Source: Pseudomonadota bacterium
GTDB lineage: Bacteria > Pseudomonadota > Gammaproteobacteria > Steroidobacterales > Steroidobacteraceae
DNA: 64,000 bases
Reading direction: 5' to 3'
NCBI GenBank assembly: GCA_025357635.1
Contig: JANXOV010000080.1
Span: 1 to 64,000, forward strand
Shown here piece by piece: positions 35,100 to 43,835 of the stretch. The stretch's first letter is position 1. Each line of letters begins with the position of its first letter. The notes under the pieces are model-generated. The model did no database searches. It had not been told where the DNA came from and was given only the letters and a program-made list of their open reading frames with translations. Made by a program: the position numbers and the translations under genes.

Positions 35100-35160
35100 C
35101 TATTGCCCGGTCTTGAACTTCTGCCACAGGCGGGTGATGGCGCGAAGATAGTCGGAAGTA
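35100..35160 (-). pseudogene. 3' stub of a third PotF-like gene
   Basis: The minus strand here reads YLRAITRLWQKFKTGQ and stops, the same end as both PotF-like proteins. A 41 bp stretch (35104-35144) is identical to 33956-33996 inside the neighbouring gene. Upstream of 35160 the similarity is lost and the end of the fatty acid hydroxylase-family gene begins. This is most simply the leftover of a tandem copy whose body was deleted or replaced. Confidence 0.75.
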
Positions 35161-35182
35161 TCCCCGGTTGGGTGGATGCCGT

Positions 35183-36052
35183 TCACCCGGGTGTGGATGC
35201 CGATCGAGCCCGGCGCCACGCCATCAAAGGCCGAAGCGGAAAGAGGAACTGCTCGGCGATCGACAGTCGACGGAGCTCATCCTGGCCGACGACAGTGGCT
35301 TCGCCTTCGCGATAGGTGCTGAACAGATGGTCCAGCAGGATCAGCACGTTCGCGTAGTTGCAGCGGGTGTCCAGGAAGCCGACTCGATGATGCAGGCTGT
35401 GGGTTTCGATCGTCGTAAAAACATACGCATACCAACGCGGAGGGTCAAAGCGTACGTTGGCATGGGCGAACGCGGCGACGGCAGTCAGGATGTTGAAGGC
35501 GCAGAACGTTGCATTCAATGGTACGTCCAACAATCCTGTGACTCCGATGGAGATCAACAGCAATTCCAGTGGATTGCCCACCAGGCCCTTCACCGCGTTC
35601 AGTTGCGTGATGTGGTGATGTGGCGCATGTGTCCACCATAGAAACGAGTTGTGCATCAGCCGGTGAAGCCAGTATTGACCCAATTCAAACACCAGGAGGG
35701 TCAGTGCCACCTGTGCGACAAAGGGAAGCTGCGTGGCCCACGCGGCAGATATCCCAAGAGATTCCTTCGCGGATAACAACGGGTCGTCGAACAGCCACGT
35801 TTCTAGTTTCCCGATGACGGTGTAGAACAGGATCATGTAGAACAGATCCGTGAGCAGCTCCCGGATGTTCATCCGCCACCCGGCATGACGCTCGTTGAGG
35901 AACTCGAGGGTCTGCACCAAGAGCAGCGTGACGATGCTGATCGCGGTCGGGAACCAGGCCACCTTGAGCCAATCCGCGGGAATCGTGGCCCAGAGCACGA
36001 CGATCAGGACGAGTGCGGTTGGCTGAAACAGCATGAACACCGTTTTTTTCAT
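35183..36052 (-). CDS. sterol desaturase / fatty acid hydroxylase family protein
   Basis: Protein of 289 aa. Four hydrophobic helices lead to the His-rich catalytic core: ELGQYWLHRLMHNSFLWWTHAPHHHITQLNAVKGLVGNPLE, then AHANVRF and ETHSLHHRVGFLDTRCNYANVLILLDHLFSTYREGE. This is the complete di-iron pattern of the fatty acid hydroxylase superfamily. It would hydroxylate or desaturate a membrane lipid at the inner membrane. It differs in length and sequence from the family member at 23514. It lies inside the PotF-like gene array; no functional link is evident. Confidence 0.87.
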   Translation of the reverse strand: MKKTVFMLFQPTALVLIVVLWATIPADWLKVAWFPTAISIVTLLLVQTLEFLNERHAGWRMNIRELLTDLFYMILFYTVIGKLETWLFDDPLLSAKESLGISAAWATQLPFVAQVALTLLVFELGQYWLHRLMHNSFLWWTHAPHHHITQLNAVKGLVGNPLELLLISIGVTGLLDVPLNATFCAFNILTAVAAFAHANVRFDPPRWYAYVFTTIETHSLHHRVGFLDTRCNYANVLILLDHLFSTYREGEATVVGQDELRRLSIAEQFLFPLRPLMAWRRARSASTPG

Positions 36053-36240
36053 GGGCGGATTCCTTCGAGCAATCCCAAGACAGTGAGCTCTACATGACGC
36101 ATGTGTTCATCCCTGCCGGCATTTCCCGCGCGCCGATGAGAAGAACTGTATATCGGGCGCAGGCGGTTTGCACCTGGTGTCGGGCGCCGACCGTCGAGAA
36201 AAACTGACCCGGTCGGTTGCGCCGTGCCTTGTTGATGAAG

Positions 36241-37185
36241 TTACTTCGATACAGCGTTTGCGTTGAAGAGCGCCTTTATCTGCTTTGGATTGAGGGTATT
36301 TACCGGTATTGACCACTCATCGTTACCGGCCGCCTTCGGCGCCAAGGTCGTTCCCCCGCCGCCCACGGTCAACTCGTCGACGAAATCCAGGTGATGACCT
36401 TCGCGCCAGGGCAATGTGGATTGATGAATCTCCCAAGGCACCGATCCGCCTCGGATTAGGCCTAATGAAAACTCGCAATCCAAGTATTCCACAACCTGCT
36501 CGCGAGACGCCTTCGTCGCTTCGATCAACGCGTCAAGTGACGAAGCCCGCGGTAGCTCCCTGGCTCGGTTGCGGACATAGATGAAGCGGTCTCCAACGAC
36601 CACCAGAGAATGAAGAAGCCGCCCGAAGTGCTTTACGCGCACCACCAAGAATTGTCGTGATCCATCCGGCACGCGGCTCCACGACTCGGTGAAGGATCCA
36701 TCGAGCCCGACTTCAAGCATCATGTTTGGCGGCTTTCTCTCCAAGCGACTGGTATCCGGAGTGCCGGTGTACGGTTGAAATGCTATTTCGTCGCTCCAGG
36801 TCGCGATGTTTCCTACCAATGTGGTCAGACCCGTCAATCCGTTCTGGCTTGCCAACTGCCGCAACTGCTGGTCGGTCAAGTCGGCAAAGGATTTCGCAGT
36901 CGAAAAGCCAGATCTTTCTTTGGGAATTCGTATGTCAGCGAAAAACGTCGGTGTTTGCAGATAGTGGACGTCAAGCGGACTCGATTTAGATTGTCCGACG
37001 AGTATCCAATCTCGGGTCCACACCCCCCACAACCATTTGGGTAGCGGGGTCTCGGATCCCGGTATCGATGCTCCGGCGGCAGCTCGCGTTGAAAGCGCGT
37101 CGTTTGCTGTAGCAGAGGGCGCCACCCAACACAGCGAAAGGCAGCACAAGAGCGAAGCGTGCAGACTTACTCGTTGATTGTTCAC
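36241..37185 (-). CDS. secreted protein of unknown function
   Basis: Protein of 314 aa with a signal peptide (cleavage near SATANDALS). The mature part contains LPKWLWGVWTRDWILVGQSKSSPLDVHYLQTPTFFADIRIPKERSGF. That layout resembles short-chain exported proteins with a lipocalin-like fold (W-G-x-W start), but no family is named with confidence. The rest has a beta-rich composition. The region between it and the next gene upstream is long and gene-poor. Role unknown. Confidence 0.65.
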   Translation of the reverse strand: MNNQRVSLHASLLCCLSLCWVAPSATANDALSTRAAAGASIPGSETPLPKWLWGVWTRDWILVGQSKSSPLDVHYLQTPTFFADIRIPKERSGFSTAKSFADLTDQQLRQLASQNGLTGLTTLVGNIATWSDEIAFQPYTGTPDTSRLERKPPNMMLEVGLDGSFTESWSRVPDGSRQFLVVRVKHFGRLLHSLVVVGDRFIYVRNRARELPRASSLDALIEATKASREQVVEYLDCEFSLGLIRGGSVPWEIHQSTLPWREGHHLDFVDELTVGGGGTTLAPKAAGNDEWSIPVNTLNPKQIKALFNANAVSK

Positions 37186-37680
37186 ATTAGCCCCACAGCA
37201 ATTGTACCCAGGTTACCGCGTCAAATCGCGATTCGGTAACAACCGATCAGCGCCAATTGTATAGCTGCCTCAAACGATCGCAATTGAGCATTCCAAATCG
37301 ACCCGCTGATGGCCTTCATTGGCCTGGTAAGAGCATTTTGTCCGTGACGTGAAACCGATGACCGGGCTGGGTTGGACCGTCGTCGGCGTCGTGCTGCTCA
37401 CGGCGCTGTTGCTTGGCTTCTCGTGGTGGATAGGTTCGGAGCTGGTGCGGCGTCCGTAGACCAGTGCCCGGGGTCATCGGCGATGGACGAACGCATTCGT
37501 CGAAGCCCCCTTCATTTGGTCGGCAAGGACCAAGGGGCTGAGCTGGCATCAAGTGGATGCAGCGTGCGAGGCGCTGGAATTGATTGATCTTCGTTATCAG
37601 GCGTTGTGGGCGCGGGTGGAGATGGAGGCGGTGTTTGCGGCTGAATTGGACAATGCCTAATCGCCACTGGGCCCGACTCC
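37186..37680. other. gene-poor stretch with possible coding remnants
   Basis: On the plus strand, a 37-residue frame near 37347-37459 (KPMTGLGWTVVGVVLLTALL, then WWIGSELVRRP) looks like a membrane-anchored N-terminus. A second frame, ending at 37660, reads FVEAPFIWSARTKGLSWHQV and continues through EALELIDLRYQALWARVEME to its end. The latter has no start codon. Both look like pieces of decayed genes; no family was recognised. Confidence 0.35.
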
Positions 37681-38817
37681 TTATTGCCCGGTTTTGAACT
37701 TCTGCCAGAGGCGGGTGATGGCACGGGTCTGGTCGGGAGTGAGCTCTGATTGGATGGCCAGGCGCTGTTCCTGATCGGCCGTGGGGTACACGGCGGAGTC
37801 CGCCACGATGGCTGGATTGAGCAGCGGTATTGCATCCTTGTTAGCGTTGGCGAAGCCGGTGTAATTGGAGATATTGGCATTGACTGCCGGGTCCATCAGA
37901 TAGTTGATCAGCCGATAGGCATTGTCTGGGTGCGGCGCGTCTTTCGGAATGGTCAGCAGGTCGAACCAGAGTAAGGATCCTTCGTTGGGAATGAGGTATT
38001 CGATTGCGATGCCATTTTTCGCATCTGCCGCGCGCTTGCGCGCCTGCACGACATTGCCGTTGTAGGCAACCACCACGCATAGGTCGCCGTTTGCCAGAGC
38101 CTGGATCTGACTGGACGTGTCTATGTTGCGGATGAAAGGGCGAATCCTTGCCATAACTTGTTCCGCATCGGCCAAGTCCTGAGGACGTGGATCATTGGGA
38201 CTGCGTCCCATCAAAATGAGTGCCAAGCGCACCACTGCGACCGGATCGTCAATGAAATTGATGCCGCACCCTTGAAGCTTACTGGCTAGTGCGGGGTCGA
38301 AGATGAGGTTCCAGCTGTCCAAGGCAACGCCGGGCAGAAGCTTTGACACCATGGCTTTGTTGTAACCAATGCCCATGGTGCCCCAGTCGTAGATGACGGC
38401 GTGTGCGTTACCGGGATCGCTGTTGGCCACACGCGCCATCAGAGCAGGATCCAGATGGGTGAGGTTGGGTAGCTTGGTCTTGTCGAGAGCAACGTACGCT
38501 CCGCTGCGGAGGTGTCGTTGAATGAACGCATCGGATGGCATAACCACATCGAATCCGCTGCTGCCCGTGAGCATGTGGGATTCGAGCATTTCGGGGCTGT
38601 CGAAATAGGAGACGTTGACCTTGATCCCGGTTAGCTTCTCGAAGGATGGCAAGGTGTCGGCGGCAATTTCATCCGCCCACATATAAAAGTTGACGGTGTT
38701 GTCGCTGGTGGGGTGGGTGCTGTTCCTGGGAACTTTGGCGGATCCGCAGGCCTGTAGCAGGCAGGCGGCCAGCATGAGCACTCTGAACGCCAACGGTCTT
38801 GCCTGACGCATATCCAT
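37681..38817 (-). CDS. PotF-like extracellular solute-binding lipoprotein
   Basis: Protein of 378 aa from the ATG giving MDMRQARPLAFRVLMLAACLLQAC (lipobox LLQAC). It closely parallels the protein at 33952: NTVNFYMWADEIAADTLPSFEKLTGIKVNVSYFD, GFDVVMPSDAFIQRHLRSGAYVALDKTKLPNL, YDWGTMGIGYN, the NGDLCVVVAYNGNVVQARKRA hinge and the same last 14 residues. Ligands of PotF/PotD relatives are putrescine and spermidine. The pocket residues cannot be checked reliably by eye. No ABC permease or ATPase is nearby, so it must pair with a distant transporter or act as a sensor. Confidence 0.87.
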   Translation of the reverse strand: MDMRQARPLAFRVLMLAACLLQACGSAKVPRNSTHPTSDNTVNFYMWADEIAADTLPSFEKLTGIKVNVSYFDSPEMLESHMLTGSSGFDVVMPSDAFIQRHLRSGAYVALDKTKLPNLTHLDPALMARVANSDPGNAHAVIYDWGTMGIGYNKAMVSKLLPGVALDSWNLIFDPALASKLQGCGINFIDDPVAVVRLALILMGRSPNDPRPQDLADAEQVMARIRPFIRNIDTSSQIQALANGDLCVVVAYNGNVVQARKRAADAKNGIAIEYLIPNEGSLLWFDLLTIPKDAPHPDNAYRLINYLMDPAVNANISNYTGFANANKDAIPLLNPAIVADSAVYPTADQEQRLAIQSELTPDQTRAITRLWQKFKTGQ

Positions 38818-38971
38818 CCCTGTCGGCGGTTCTCGATCACCGATGAGCCGGACTGTATCGCGGGGCGCGCGGGATTGCACTCTTGAGTGGGATCAGGGGG
38901 ATCGAGCCCGGGCGAAGTTGATCGGGCGGCGGCGGTTTGACTTCGAGCTGGGCGGACCGGTACCTTGAGAC

Positions 38972-40396
38972 ATGCCAACGGAAGGCCCACCGCTTTGGAA
39001 GCGAATCCTGCGACGGTTAGGACAGGTCGTTGGCGGCTTGGCAGCCGTGGTGATTGTGCTGATCCTCATCGCTGTGGCGATCAACGCCCGGGATGAGGAC
39101 CTCTCACCGGAGGCGAAGGCGCTGCTGGTGCCACCTCCCAACCCGTTCCCCGACAAAGACAATCTCTATGTGGCGCTGATGGGCTTTGATGCGCCGGCGG
39201 ATCAGACGCCGCTGCAATTGGGGGCTGCGCGGATCAAGTATTACAACGATACGATCGATGCGCGGTTGCGGCACCCGGACTTCGGCAATGACGGTCCATT
39301 GGCGTCGCCCCCGGGCGTTCTGAAGTTCCAAGGCAATACTGGACCGTGCAGGCTGTTGCAAGAATCCGTGTGGGGGTTGGCTCGGCAACAGCAATCGGAT
39401 ATTGCCGCTGACTGGGCGACCAATCGAATTCTGATGGATCGCTACCGGCAACTGCGCAACCTGACAGGCTATTACGAGACCGAGCGACCCAGCGTATTGA
39501 TGCATTTTTTTGCGGTTCCTCCGAGTGACGTTCGCTGCCTGTTTTTGAAGAAGGTCGCATTGGATCTGCAGTCGGGGAAGGCGGAGCAAGTACGCCAAGG
39601 AATCGAGGATCTCACTGCGGATCTGACAATGCACCGGAAGATCATGAGCGGCGATGGCGCACTGATCTCCAAGATGATCGGGGCCGCATTTATACACGCC
39701 GGCTTAATCTTGTTGTCGGATGCCGTGGCGGATCCCACAGTGGATATCACGGCGATAGCGGCGCAGGAACCTGCGCTCTTCGAGTCTGCCCCGATCGCTT
39801 CGTGGCGGATTGGGTCGGTATTCACCAACGAGATGCGATTTGCCGACTCGGTGTTTCAGACAACTGGGATTAAGCGCGGATCTCTATTCGACAAAACAGA
39901 TGATGCAACCGTGTGGCAGCGCATGGGTGCGCAAGTCGAATCCTTGTTCTTCAAGCCGGACGTGACTACCAATATAAGCGCCGAGCTGGCGGTCAATCTG
40001 CAAAAGGTGGCGGACGGCGATCCGTCGACCTTCTCTGCGCGGCGAGCAGCTTTCGAACGATGGACGGCGGAGCAATCCAAATTGTCAATTCGCTGGGTGA
40101 GTAACCCCTCTGGAAAGTCGATGACGTGGATGGTGTTGCCGGCGTACCTGGATTATCCCGCGCGCGTCTATGACGTGGCGGCGTTTCAACGCCTGGTATG
40201 CCTGGCGTATCAGATCCGTCAGCAGAAGATCGGGCGGGAGGCGGTGGCGGCTTTTATGCAGCAGCATCTGGAACTGTCGAGACATCCGATCGACAACCAG
40301 GCATTTGAATGGGATGCGAAGTCGGGGACGATTTCAGTCAAGACGGTAGGGCCGCGGCCGGCAGAGCGACGGTTTCGCGTGAAGGTGGCGGGATGA
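38972..40396 (+). CDS. single-pass membrane protein, unknown function
   Basis: Protein of 474 aa. One N-terminal transmembrane helix (VGGLAAVVIVLILIAVAI) precedes a large, probably periplasmic domain. No recognised motifs; the phrases NLYVALMGFDAPADQTP and FFAVPPSDVRCLFLKKVALDLQSGKAEQVRQGIEDLTADL suggest a helical fold. It resembles uncharacterised proteins of gammaproteobacteria and myxobacteria only in general layout. The stop overlaps the start of the next gene by 4 bases (ATGA), so the two are coupled. Confidence 0.65.
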   Translation: MPTEGPPLWKRILRRLGQVVGGLAAVVIVLILIAVAINARDEDLSPEAKALLVPPPNPFPDKDNLYVALMGFDAPADQTPLQLGAARIKYYNDTIDARLRHPDFGNDGPLASPPGVLKFQGNTGPCRLLQESVWGLARQQQSDIAADWATNRILMDRYRQLRNLTGYYETERPSVLMHFFAVPPSDVRCLFLKKVALDLQSGKAEQVRQGIEDLTADLTMHRKIMSGDGALISKMIGAAFIHAGLILLSDAVADPTVDITAIAAQEPALFESAPIASWRIGSVFTNEMRFADSVFQTTGIKRGSLFDKTDDATVWQRMGAQVESLFFKPDVTTNISAELAVNLQKVADGDPSTFSARRAAFERWTAEQSKLSIRWVSNPSGKSMTWMVLPAYLDYPARVYDVAAFQRLVCLAYQIRQQKIGREAVAAFMQQHLELSRHPIDNQAFEWDAKSGTISVKTVGPRPAERRFRVKVAG

Positions 40397-41037
40397 AATC
40401 CAGCAGGAGCCATATTGTCTTGTCGGTACAAGTCGTATCGGCGTCGATTGCGCAGACCGTGTCAGAAGCGGGCGCTGTCGTGGTACGTACACCGCTTCGA
40501 ATCGATCCCAAACATCCCATGAGATTTGGCGAGGACCTGTATCCGTCGGAGTCAAAGCTCGCCGGAGAAGAGGGCGTCGGTAAAGCGCGGGTAGATGTCG
40601 ATGCCAATGGGCGAGTGGTGAAGGCGGAGTTGGTCGACTCGACAGGCTTTGCGAGTCTGGACGCGGCGTGTGTGGAGGGCTTTTCTCATGGTAGATTCAT
40701 TCCGGCAACCGAGAATGGCAGCCCCGTCGCTTCCAGTTCGGTCTTGCCGCTCGTCTGGCTTTTGGCCGAACCCGCCAAGTTCGAAGTGGGACCTGCATTT
40801 TATCCGCCTGCCGCATTGGAAATGAAGCAGGAGGGCGACTGTGTGGTGCGTTTTCAGGTTTCCGAATTCGGAGACACGAGCCAAGTCAAGATCGTACAGT
40901 CGAGCGGGTTCAATACGCTTGATTACGCCTGCGTGATGGCGGTCCGGCATGCGCACTTCGTCCCTCAGCATGCCGATGCGCATCCCGTGGAGTCCACGAC
41001 CACGATCAACATCGAATGGAAGTTGCCGAAACCCTGA
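40393..41037 (+). CDS. periplasmic protein with two TonB C-terminal-like domains
   Basis: Protein of 214 aa. A weak N-terminal signal (MKSSRSHIVLSVQVVSASIAQ) precedes two repeats of the TonB_C pattern. The first is GVGKARVDVDANGRVVKAELVDSTGFASLDAACVEGFSHGRFIPA; the second is GDCVVRFQVSEFGDTSQVKIVQSSGFNTLDYACVMAVRHAHFVPQ. Canonical TonB has one such domain and a proline-rich spacer; this protein has two domains and no spacer. It is coupled to the membrane protein gene upstream, so the pair may form one envelope device. It might not energise any receptor. Confidence 0.7.
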   Translation: MKSSRSHIVLSVQVVSASIAQTVSEAGAVVVRTPLRIDPKHPMRFGEDLYPSESKLAGEEGVGKARVDVDANGRVVKAELVDSTGFASLDAACVEGFSHGRFIPATENGSPVASSSVLPLVWLLAEPAKFEVGPAFYPPAALEMKQEGDCVVRFQVSEFGDTSQVKIVQSSGFNTLDYACVMAVRHAHFVPQHADAHPVESTTTINIEWKLPKP

Positions 41038-41106
41038 CAGTTTGCGGCGTGGGGATACGACTTTAACCTATGGATATCTGAGCAAAACGTACGTCTCCAA
41101 AAGTTC

Positions 41107-41688
41107 TTGGCAGGTGGGTTGCTCGTGGTGATTCTGCTGGTGGTTGGCGCGGTGGTCTCGGTGGTGCGCATCCCCGGGGTGCCACCCTCAGATGCGGCGA
41201 TGATCCGGCAGTTCGAGAAGCATACCGCGACGTTCCAGACCCTGATCACCATGATCGGCGCCGACCGGGGATTGTTGCGCGTTACGGACGAGTGGACCAA
41301 TCCCACGGATACGCGAAGTGTGGGGGTCTCGGCTGAACGACTGGACACGTATCGGCGGTTGCTGCGCGAAGCCGGTATTCCTGGTGGCTTTGGGGTGGAG
41401 AGGCCGGGATCGGACGTGAACTTCTTCTTGTTCTGGTTCCGCGAGTCGGTCAACTCGCCGGATTTGCTGAAAAATTTGGCGTACCGACATCATCCACCGG
41501 CGGAGATTTATCCGTCTCTCGATGGCATTGAGCACGATCCGAGACGTGTGTCCCTAGCCTATCGGCATATCAGGGGAAACTGGTATCTCGTGTATCGCGA
41601 GGCAGGCGGATACGAGTGCGCTGCGATGGGATTACAAGGCGTTTCTTCGGAAGATGAATCTACCCGAATTGTGAAAGATCGAAACTAG
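41107..41688 (+). CDS. membrane-anchored protein, unknown function
   Basis: Protein of 193 aa if read from TTG 41107; the frame is open upstream to about 41038 without an ATG, so the start is uncertain. An N-terminal helix (GGLLVVILLVVGAVVSVV) is followed by a soluble part with SDAAMIRQFEKHTATFQTLITMI and SLAYRHIRGNWYLVYREAG. No family recognised. It is in line with the two genes upstream and with the broken hydrolase 6 bases downstream, forming a likely four-gene unit. Confidence 0.55.
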   Translation: MAGGLLVVILLVVGAVVSVVRIPGVPPSDAAMIRQFEKHTATFQTLITMIGADRGLLRVTDEWTNPTDTRSVGVSAERLDTYRRLLREAGIPGGFGVERPGSDVNFFLFWFRESVNSPDLLKNLAYRHHPPAEIYPSLDGIEHDPRRVSLAYRHIRGNWYLVYREAGGYECAAMGLQGVSSEDESTRIVKDRN

Positions 41689-41694
41689 GGCCTT

Positions 41695-42337
41695 ATGCGT
41701 ACGACTTTGCTATTTGCTGGATTATTAGTGGTGGTCTATGCGGCGCTGTGCGCGGCCCTGTTCGCCCGACAGCGGGCGCTGATCTACTATCCCACGCAAG
41801 CGCGTGAGCAGCAGCCTGCCCGCCTATGTCAACGCCTTTCCCGATCACGCTGTGTACGGCATGCACTACCGGGGGTACAGCGGCAGTGCCGGAAGCCCGT
41901 CGGAATCGGCACTGCGGGAAGACGCGCTGCAGCTGTATGATCGCGTCGCGAGGTCCCACCCTGAGGTGATGCTGGTGGGGAGAAGTTTGGGATCCGGCGT
42001 GGCGGTATGGTTGGCGAGTCAGCGGCAGGTGTCCCGGCTGATCTTGATTACTCCGTTCAACAGCTTGCAAGAAGTTGCGGCGAGTCAGTTTCCGTATTTT
42101 CCGGTGAAGTGGTTGCTACAGGACAAGTATGAGTCGTGGCGATTTGCACCGGCTGTGACTGCGCCGACCTTGATTCTGGAGGCGGAGCGGGATGAGGTCA
42201 TACCCGGCGCCAGTACGCGGGCGTTGGTGACGCATTTTCGGCCCGGGCTGGTGACGTTCAACGTGGTGGCAGAAGCGCATCACAATACGATTTCGGAGCA
42301 TCCGCAGTTTGGGGAGTTTCTGCAGGAATGGCGCTAG
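41695..42337 (+). pseudogene. alpha/beta hydrolase (YfhR/FrsA-like) with internal deletion and frameshift
   Basis: The first frame encodes MRTTLLFAGLLVVVYAALCAALFARQRALIYYPTQ, the usual membrane anchor and YYPT motif of this family. It then shifts near 41805, where a second frame carries LPAYVNAFPDHAVYGMHYRGYSGSAGSPSE, the nucleophile elbow GRSLGSGVAVWLASQ, the acid in AERDEVIP and the His in AEAHHNTIS. About 45 residues between the anchor and LPAYVN, including the oxyanion-hole loop, are missing. The triad survives but an active enzyme is unlikely. Confidence 0.72.
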
Positions 42338-42390
42338 TTTTGTATCGGGGTTTGTGCCCTGAAGGTCGGCTACGCTCAGGCTATGAACGC

Positions 42391-42419
42391 AACCCCGCTC
42401 TCTTGCGGGGTTTTCTTTC
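42391..42419 (+). terminator. rho-independent terminator
   Basis: A perfect 8 bp stem (AACCCCGC and GCGGGGTT, 6-base loop) is followed by TTCTTTC. It lies 53 bases after the broken hydrolase and should end the transcript starting upstream of 38972. The same hairpin also lies at the 3' side of the opposite gene ending at 42422. Confidence 0.8.
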
Positions 42420-42421
42420 GC

Positions 42422-42697
42422 TCAATGAAGTGGATCGCCAAAGGGTACGTCGAGTTCATCACCCAACTCTTCGAGGTCCTCGAGACGAATGCCAGTCATC
42501 GCGCAACAGCGTTTCAACAGGTCGGCTTCGTCGGCGGGCAATGGAAAGTACTTCACGGCTGCATCGATCACGTCACTCTCATCGTTATAGTAGCCTGTTC
42601 CGATGAATGCCCAAATTCGATCAGCGACTTCTTGGCTCACGGTAATCGCCAGCTGGATAGATTGATGATTGTTCGAGACGGTCTGTGGGTTGCTCAT
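42422..42697 (-). CDS. ribbon-helix-helix-like protein (ParD-type)
   Basis: Protein of 91 aa. The stretch IQLAITVSQEVADRIWAFIGTGYYNDESDVIDAAVKYF matches the ribbon-helix-helix layout of ParD antitoxins (strand, helix, GxYxxxSDVID turn, helix). The acidic C-terminus (LEDLEELGDELDVPFGDP) could be a toxin-binding tail. No ParE toxin follows; about 300 bases upstream, up to 42993, hold nothing recognisable. It may be an orphan antitoxin or a solitary repressor. Confidence 0.55.
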   Translation of the reverse strand: MSNPQTVSNNHQSIQLAITVSQEVADRIWAFIGTGYYNDESDVIDAAVKYFPLPADEADLLKRCCAMTGIRLEDLEELGDELDVPFGDPLH

Positions 42698-42993
42698 TTA
42701 TGAGGTACTCAAGGGTGAAGAGAAGAAGTTCGCACAAATGACATCGTACGCGCCCACGCCGGCAACTGCCTTCATGATCAGTGTAACGGTGCAGGGAATG
42801 TGGGTGGGACCGGAAGAGCAGGAATCATCGTCAAATCAAGGAGCGGCACCGGCGCAAGGCGGCGATGACCGGGATGCCTTCATCAGTTAAGCCTCTCTCG
42901 ATGCGCGAATCGCCAAGGAACTCGTCGGGATCCTGGAGGACCGTCCAACGGGAAAGCGAAGTGGCGCATAGGCAACCACTCTCAATCCTCAGA

Positions 42994-43425
42994 TCAGGGC
43001 TGCAATTCCGGGGGTGTCGGCATCTGTCGCTCGATCCGCTCGTCGATTTCTCCGATGCACGCCGCAAGCGTGTTGGTCGCCCCCGTCAGTTCTTCCCGCA
43101 GTGTCTTGATCTGGGTCTCGATGTACTTTTGCAGTTCCGTGAACCGCGATGCTTCGGCCTGATTTGCCAGTTCACGCTGCGTGCGCAGTTCCGCGGACTG
43201 CTGGCGGCTATCGGCGAGCGTGGTGATGTGCAGCTTGAGCACGAGGCTGAGCAGCACCGCAGAGATTAATGCGGTGATGCCGAGCATGATCAGTCCGAGC
43301 GGGGCGTCTATGCTTGTGACCAATAGTGACAAGTGGGTCGGCGCCACGAACGCGGACCAATTGATCAAGGCAAACAGGACCAGCAGGCCGAATGCGACGG
43401 CGACGACAATGGTGCGAACGCTCAT
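42994..43425 (-). CDS. LapA-like membrane protein with coiled coil
   Basis: Protein of 143 aa. Two N-terminal helices (TIVVAVAFGLLVLFALINWSAFVAP and APLGLIMLGITALISAVLLSLV) match LapA-domain proteins. The C-terminal half is a heptad-like coiled coil (SAELRTQRELANQAEASRFTELQKYIETQIKTLREELT). A GGAGG ribosome site precedes the ATG. LapA-type proteins help assemble lipopolysaccharide or organise envelope complexes in some bacteria; the role here is unknown. Confidence 0.75.
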   Translation of the reverse strand: MSVRTIVVAVAFGLLVLFALINWSAFVAPTHLSLLVTSIDAPLGLIMLGITALISAVLLSLVLKLHITTLADSRQQSAELRTQRELANQAEASRFTELQKYIETQIKTLREELTGATNTLAACIGEIDERIERQMPTPPELQP

Positions 43426-43553
43426 GGACTACCTCCAGGGTTGATCGGGGGGACTCATGGACCTATTAACGGGCAAATGTAGCAGTTGACGCTGCGGCCC
43501 TTCGCTCAGCGAATAATCTCGAAGCCGGCGTGACTGGATCCGATCTATCTCAT

Positions 43554-43835
43554 CTAGACGACGACGCTGACGCCCTTCCAAAAGGCGACTCGACCCTTGA
43601 TTTGGCTGGCGGCCTCCTTGGGTTCGGGATAGTACCAAGCGGCGTTTACGTTACGGTCACCGTTGATGTTCAGTGTGTAATAGTTCGCCGTGCCTTTCCT
43701 GGAACACGCACTCGTGTGCGTACTGGGTTCTAGCACGGCCGCTTTGACCGCTTCGAGCGGAAAATAATAGTTGCCCTCTACAACGACGGTGTCGTGGGAG
43801 TCGGCGATCACGGTGTCCTTCCATACTGCTTTCAT
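43554..43835 (-). CDS. DUF427 protein
   Basis: Protein of 93 aa covering a complete DUF427 domain: MKAVWKDTVIADSHDTVVVEGNYYFPLEAV, then SACSRKGTANYYTLNINGDRNVNAAWYYPEPKEAASQIKGRVAFWKGV. DUF427 proteins are small beta-barrels of unproven function, common and often single genes. Length is normal. It is oriented like the LapA-like gene downstream, but they are separated by 128 bases. Confidence 0.88.
   Translation of the reverse strand: MKAVWKDTVIADSHDTVVVEGNYYFPLEAVKAAVLEPSTHTSACSRKGTANYYTLNINGDRNVNAAWYYPEPKEAASQIKGRVAFWKGVSVVV

Noticed and set aside
33956-35144. 41 bp direct repeat read as transposon ends
   Set aside because: Both copies encode the same PotF-like C-terminus in the same frame, so gene duplication explains them better.
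34000-35151. 383-residue open frame on the plus strand
   Set aside because: Antisense to the PotF-like lipoprotein, whose motifs and lipobox are unambiguous.
42831-43067. 78-residue minus-strand frame upstream of the RHH protein
   Set aside because: No family pattern and no ribosome site; not enough support for a gene.
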